Below are positions 6,284-8,644 of a stretch of DNA of 8,644 nt, one piece after another; position 1 is the first letter of the stretch, and the number at the start of each line of letters is the position of its first letter. A program made the translations under genes and the position numbers. The notes under the pieces are model-generated. The model was not told the origin of the DNA. It saw nothing but the letters and a program-made list of their open reading frames with translations, and ran no database searches. Origin of the DNA: an uncultured Ectothiorhodospiraceae bacterium (lineage in GTDB: Bacteria; Pseudomonadota; Gammaproteobacteria; UBA6429; Thiohalophilaceae); assembly GCA_947259425.1 (NCBI GenBank), contig CAMYMO010000377.1, positions 1 to 8,644 of the forward strand. Reading direction: 5' to 3'.

Positions 6284-7480
6284 ATGAAACAGAACAGCGA
6301 CGATATTAAACCTAAAGCAATCGCACTCGAGAACATTGCGATTACCGGAATGGGACTAAATTGTGTTGCCGGCAGTGAGCCGATTGCCTTATTTGGTGCG
6401 GTCGGTACACACCTGGGACACACTCAACCTGATCCAGTGTTAGAAGCACCCGCACTTGATGGGAATGGTGTTGAGAGTGTGATGACCTGTGCAATGGTAG
6501 ATATCGATGACGAAGATCCACATGACCGATTTATGTCGTGTTTGATCCCGGCATTAATCGATGCCATCGACACTGCAAAATTACTCGAGCGTCCACGTCA
6601 GAATATTTTATTTTACTTAGTACTGCCATCCAGCGAAACACTTCGGGGTGATTGCTTGTTAATGGATGAGATTCATATCTTTTTACAAAATGAATTACAA
6701 GAACTGGGTGAAGTCGAGCTTCGAATCAAAACAAACAGTGAATGTGTTACAGAACATTTAATGTTTGCCTGCGAAGAATTACATAATGAAGTATGGGATA
6801 CGGTTATATTTGGTTCAGTCGATTCCTTAGTGGATGAATTGACCTGCATGCAGTTGGGGAAAGATTATCGTATCCAGACAACCGAAACATCAGATGGTGT
6901 TATTCCTGGCGAAGCGGCAGGATTTTTAGTGTTAGAAAAACCAGGTCGTATTCGGCATGTTGAAGATTTACCTATTGCCTGGTTGAAAGGTATGAGTGTT
7001 CAGACTGAACCCAACTCAGGGCAAGGTGATCTAAAACGATTAAGTGGTTTAAGCCAAGCCGTGCGTTCCGTTTTATCAACATGTGGCATCATAAAAGAAA
7101 AAATTAATGCCATGGTGTTGCCTTTAGGGACTGAACAGACTGATATGATCGAATGGCACCAAACTGAAAGCACGTTATGGCCTAATAAAGCCAGCGAAGC
7201 GGAAATGACGGCAATGCAATTAGGCGAGGTTGATATGATAGATCCATTGCCGCCTCAAATACCAGAGAAACTGAATGTCAGCTTAAGCTTGGGTGACATC
7301 GGTATTGCTAGCTTACCAGTTGGTATTATATTAGCTGCAGCGAGGTTTGAATTTAATTACCCAATTTGCAAAAGAATTTTCATTTTAGAGTCGGGCGAAA
7401 CACCCTTTCGTGGGGCGGCGTACGTTAAACACCCTACAAACGGAAAACAAATTAGTCGCTTAATGGAAGATGCAGCCTAG
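6284..7480 (+). CDS. Beta-ketoacyl-synthase-like (thiolase-fold) protein in a T6SS island, probably a pseudoenzyme
   Basis: A 398-residue protein of KAS I/II size and layout. Recognisable parts are IAITGMGLNCVAG at the start (18-30), a TNSECVTEHL segment (150-159) where the nucleophilic cysteine region of KAS enzymes falls (C154 is the nearest candidate), DTVIFGSVDSL (172-182), and the clear KAS signature DGVIPGEAAGFLVLEKP (204-220). The two catalytic histidines appear missing. The region matching the first (NAHGTxT in KAS) reads MVLPLGTEQTD (277-287), and the one matching the second (GHxxGAAG) reads GDIGIAS (337-343), with Asp for His. It is therefore unlikely to condense acyl chains and may serve as a binding scaffold in T6SS loading. 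No acyl-carrier or other fatty-acid gene lies nearby. The start has no good ribosome site; ATG 6284 is the first that keeps the KAS N-terminus. The gene lies between direct repeat copies C and A/B. Confidence 0.82.
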   Translation: MKQNSDDIKPKAIALENIAITGMGLNCVAGSEPIALFGAVGTHLGHTQPDPVLEAPALDGNGVESVMTCAMVDIDDEDPHDRFMSCLIPALIDAIDTAKLLERPRQNILFYLVLPSSETLRGDCLLMDEIHIFLQNELQELGEVELRIKTNSECVTEHLMFACEELHNEVWDTVIFGSVDSLVDELTCMQLGKDYRIQTTETSDGVIPGEAAGFLVLEKPGRIRHVEDLPIAWLKGMSVQTEPNSGQGDLKRLSGLSQAVRSVLSTCGIIKEKINAMVLPLGTEQTDMIEWHQTESTLWPNKASEAEMTAMQLGEVDMIDPLPPQIPEKLNVSLSLGDIGIASLPVGIILAAARFEFNYPICKRIFILESGETPFRGAAYVKHPTNGKQISRLMEDAA

Positions 7481-7488
7481 ACTATAGA

Positions 7489-7524
7489 CTCCTTCTCCCC
7501 TAGGGAGAGGATTGGGATGAGGGG
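7489..7524 (+). repeat. Dispersed intergenic repeat, copy A (short form)
   Basis: Eight nt after the KAS-like stop, CTCCTTCTCCC is followed by CTAGGGAGAGG and then ATTGGGATGAGGGG. It shares its first part with copy B (7591) and its last part with copy C (6205-6219), but lacks the roughly 50-nt middle section both of those contain. TCTCCC (7494-7499) and GGGAGA (7503-7508) can form a 6-bp stem with a 3-nt loop. With no T run after it, this is not a standard rho-independent terminator, though it could slow or end transcription. Confidence 0.8.
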
Positions 7525-7555
7525 ATAATTTACCTCTACCGTTATACCCGTAGGG

Positions 7556-7581
7556 TAGATTTTCGCGGATGCGGGAATCTA
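7556..7581. repeat. Strong 11-bp inverted repeat (REP-like hairpin)
   Basis: TAGATTTTCGC (7556-7566) pairs with GCGGGAATCTA (7571-7581) around a GGAT loop: nine Watson-Crick pairs and two G-U pairs if transcribed from the + strand. It is followed by AAATATATAA, not a T run. The CGC...GCGGGAATCTA form recalls the extragenic palindromes common in gammaproteobacteria. It may stabilise or end the KAS-like transcript. Confidence 0.65.
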
Positions 7582-7590
7582 AATATATAA

Positions 7591-7669
7591 CTCCTTCTCC
7601 CTTAGGGAGACGACTACATGGATGTAGGAGGTAGGGCGACGCAGGAAGCTAAAGCCGAAGGCTGGGATG
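7591..7669 (+). repeat. Dispersed intergenic repeat, copy B (long form)
   Basis: It starts CTCCTTCTCCCTTAGGGAGA (7591-7610), nearly identical to the start of copy A, then runs through the core (7621-7669) shared with copy C to GGCTGGGATG. It holds three nested dyads: TCTCCC/GGGAGA (7596-7610), CTACAT/ATGTAG with a GG centre (7614-7627), and AGCC/GGCT around GAA (7653-7663). A further imperfect dyad, CCCTC to GAGGG (7672-7694), follows directly. The many small palindromes in a non-coding unit fit a REP/MITE-like element. Confidence 0.85.
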
Positions 7670-7752
7670 CACCCTCTAATTATTATTATGAGGGGTACGA
7701 TGAGGGAATAAATACCACATCCAAAAAGTATTCCTTAAGAAGGCATTAAATT

Positions 7753-7759
7753 AAAGGAG
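7753..7759 (+). promoter_or_regulatory. Strong ribosome binding site of the DUF4150 gene
   Basis: AAAGGAG lies 6 nt before ATG 7766. It is the best ribosome site in the window and fixes the start of the PAAR-like gene, which agrees with efficient translation independent of the distant upstream gene. Confidence 0.7.
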
Positions 7760-7765
7760 CAACAA

Positions 7766-8293
7766 ATGGGAAACGTCGTAATCAATGGAAGAACATCTGT
7801 CCATGCAGGCTCAGGCGGCGTGCTAATCACAACCGACGTCTGCAAAACCCCGAGGAAGTGTCGACCACGTGCCTATACCAACATCGCAAAATCAACTGAC
7901 TCAGCAAAAACCGCCAGTACCGTTATCGTCAATGGTAACCCCGCTTGCAACCAACCCTCAATCTTTGCGGTCAGCACCGGCGATGAACCTGGTAGCTGCG
8001 GTGGCGTCAACTCCGGTACCATCAAACAAAAAGCCGAATTCATCACTTTCTCGGGTAATGTCTTTTTCGAAGGCAAACCCGCAGTACGACAAAACGACTT
8101 AATGGTATCGAATAACCGCAACACACCACCGGCACCCGTGCAACAACCGGGCGCAGCACAACCTCCGTCGCTGAGTCCGAAGGGGGCTGGTGCGTTGGAA
8201 GAAACAGATAACTATAAAGTAGCCTTTGAATGTTATGGAACAGAGCCAGACATGTTGAAGTCTTTAGTAATGATAGAAGAGTCTGAATCATGA
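7766..8293 (+). CDS. PAAR-like DUF4150 T6SS spike-tip protein
   Basis: A 175-residue protein. The DUF4150 (PAAR-like) domain covers about 1-120: DVCKTP (24-29), YTNIA (37-41), VIVNGNPACNQPS (53-65), STGDEPGSCGGVNSG (70-84), GNVFFEGKPAVRQND (97-111) and a closing NRNTPP (117-122). Such proteins cap the VgrG needle and link it to an effector. Four cysteines (C26, C32, C61, C78) in the domain could bind metal, but classical PAAR ligands are not obvious. A Pro/Ala/Gly-rich linker (about 120-142) leads to a short tail (143-175). G+C falls from 33 of 60 (7921-7980) to 22 of 60 (8221-8280), with the drop near the linker-tail boundary. Its stop overlaps the next start by ATGA (8290-8293), so it is coupled to the probable effector. 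AAAGGAG at 7753 supports the start. Confidence 0.92.
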   Translation: MGNVVINGRTSVHAGSGGVLITTDVCKTPRKCRPRAYTNIAKSTDSAKTASTVIVNGNPACNQPSIFAVSTGDEPGSCGGVNSGTIKQKAEFITFSGNVFFEGKPAVRQNDLMVSNNRNTPPAPVQQPGAAQPPSLSPKGAGALEETDNYKVAFECYGTEPDMLKSLVMIEESES

Positions 8294-8644
8294 ATGAGCA
8301 ATTAAAGCATTGGGATATGGCTGCAAATAATGCAGAAGACGATAATGGAAAATATCGTAACTTAGTTTTCAAGAATATTCCTGACGGTGAAAAATTTGCC
8401 TGGCTTTGTTTGCAAGATGAACAACACTCGCAATATAAAATCCCGCTGGGAAAAATTAAAACAATTCCCGAAGAATCTGAGCGGGCGAACTGGGATAATG
8501 TTTTAGTACCAGTGAGACCACAGCGCTATACATTGTATGACCAAGATCAGAAAAAAATGCTGGATGCAGCTAAAAGCCTGGAATCAGGCTGGCTATATGT
8601 TTATAAAAATGGATTTCTTTGGCGCGAACTTGAGGTCCTAGGTA
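8290..8644 (+). CDS. N-terminal part of a probable T6SS effector (3' truncated by window)
   Basis: An ORF of 118 codons that runs off the right edge, starting at the ATG of the ATGA overlap with the PAAR-like gene. The overlap and the position after a DUF4150 gene are typical of a cargo effector. The start has residues MNEQLKHWDMAANN and no signal peptide. Residues 71-118 contain VLVPVRPQRYTLYD (71-84) and then SGWLYVYKNGFLWRELEV (99-116). This pattern, an RP-x-RY-x-L motif followed by GWLYVY and W-R-E, resembles the N-terminal regions of large T6SS effectors of the VasX-like kind, which are recognised by adaptors. The toxin domain would lie beyond the window, so activity cannot be stated. 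G+C is lower than in the PAAR domain (19 of 60 at 8341-8400), in keeping with exchangeable cargo. Confidence 0.75.
   Translation, partial: MNEQLKHWDMAANNAEDDNGKYRNLVFKNIPDGEKFAWLCLQDEQHSQYKIPLGKIKTIPEESERANWDNVLVPVRPQRYTLYDQDQKKMLDAAKSLESGWLYVYKNGFLWRELEVLG

Noticed and set aside
6284..7480. Annotation as an active fatty-acid synthesis 3-oxoacyl-ACP synthase
   Set aside because: The histidine motifs are absent and there are no acyl carrier, reductase or transferase genes nearby; the T6SS setting fits an accessory role better.
6154..7669. Repeats considered as a CRISPR array
   Set aside because: Only two long copies and one short copy, about 1.4 kb apart and separated by a gene, with no regular spacers and no cas genes.
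7869..8372. Several + and - strand open frames overlapping the DUF4150 gene and the effector start
   Set aside because: The DUF4150 frame has clear family motifs and a strong ribosome site; the others have no recognisable motifs and conflict with it.

Overview
The window is a type VI secretion (T6SS) accessory locus of the 'VgrG island' kind, with every supported gene on the + strand. Moderate G+C, intergenic repeats of the TCTCCC/GGGAGA type, and the combination of VgrG, a TIGR02270-like protein, DUF2169 and DUF4150 suggest a Gram-negative proteobacterium, probably a gammaproteobacterium. Nothing in the sequence fixes genus or species. No core T6SS sheath, baseplate or membrane-complex gene is present, so this island would rely on an apparatus encoded elsewhere.

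Layout. (1) 1-437: the 3' end of an AT-rich gene with two DxNxDGxxE loops, cut by the window edge. (2) 446-889: a single-domain RelA/SpoT-type HD hydrolase (small alarmone hydrolase-like). (3) 938-3016: vgrG without a large effector extension. (4) 3017-3274: an AT-rich gap with short dyads and a possible promoter. (5) 3275-4988 and 4981-6054: a tight run of a small spike-like protein, a TIGR02270-like helical-repeat protein and a DUF2169 protein; the last starts at a GTG inside the end of its neighbour. (6) 6055-6283: a gap with a 28-codon ORF and one copy of a dispersed repeat. (7) 6284-7480: a beta-ketoacyl-synthase-like (thiolase-fold) protein that seems to lack both catalytic histidines. 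(8) 7481-7765: a gap filled with inverted repeats, including two more copies of the dispersed repeat. (9) 7766-8293: a DUF4150 PAAR-like tip protein, overlapping by ATGA with (10) 8290-8644: the start of a probable T6SS effector that leaves the window.

How the genes may work together. VgrG forms the puncturing spike and the DUF4150 protein its tip. DUF2169 proteins are known or proposed adaptors that load effectors onto VgrG. The TIGR02270-like and ketosynthase-like proteins would be accessory loading factors, and the gene at 8290 would encode the cargo. That assembly is inference from family membership and gene order. The least explained parts are the apparently catalytically dead ketosynthase-like protein lying between direct repeats, the small spike-like protein whose C-terminus resembles the VgrG tail, and the alarmone-hydrolase-like gene directly upstream of vgrG.
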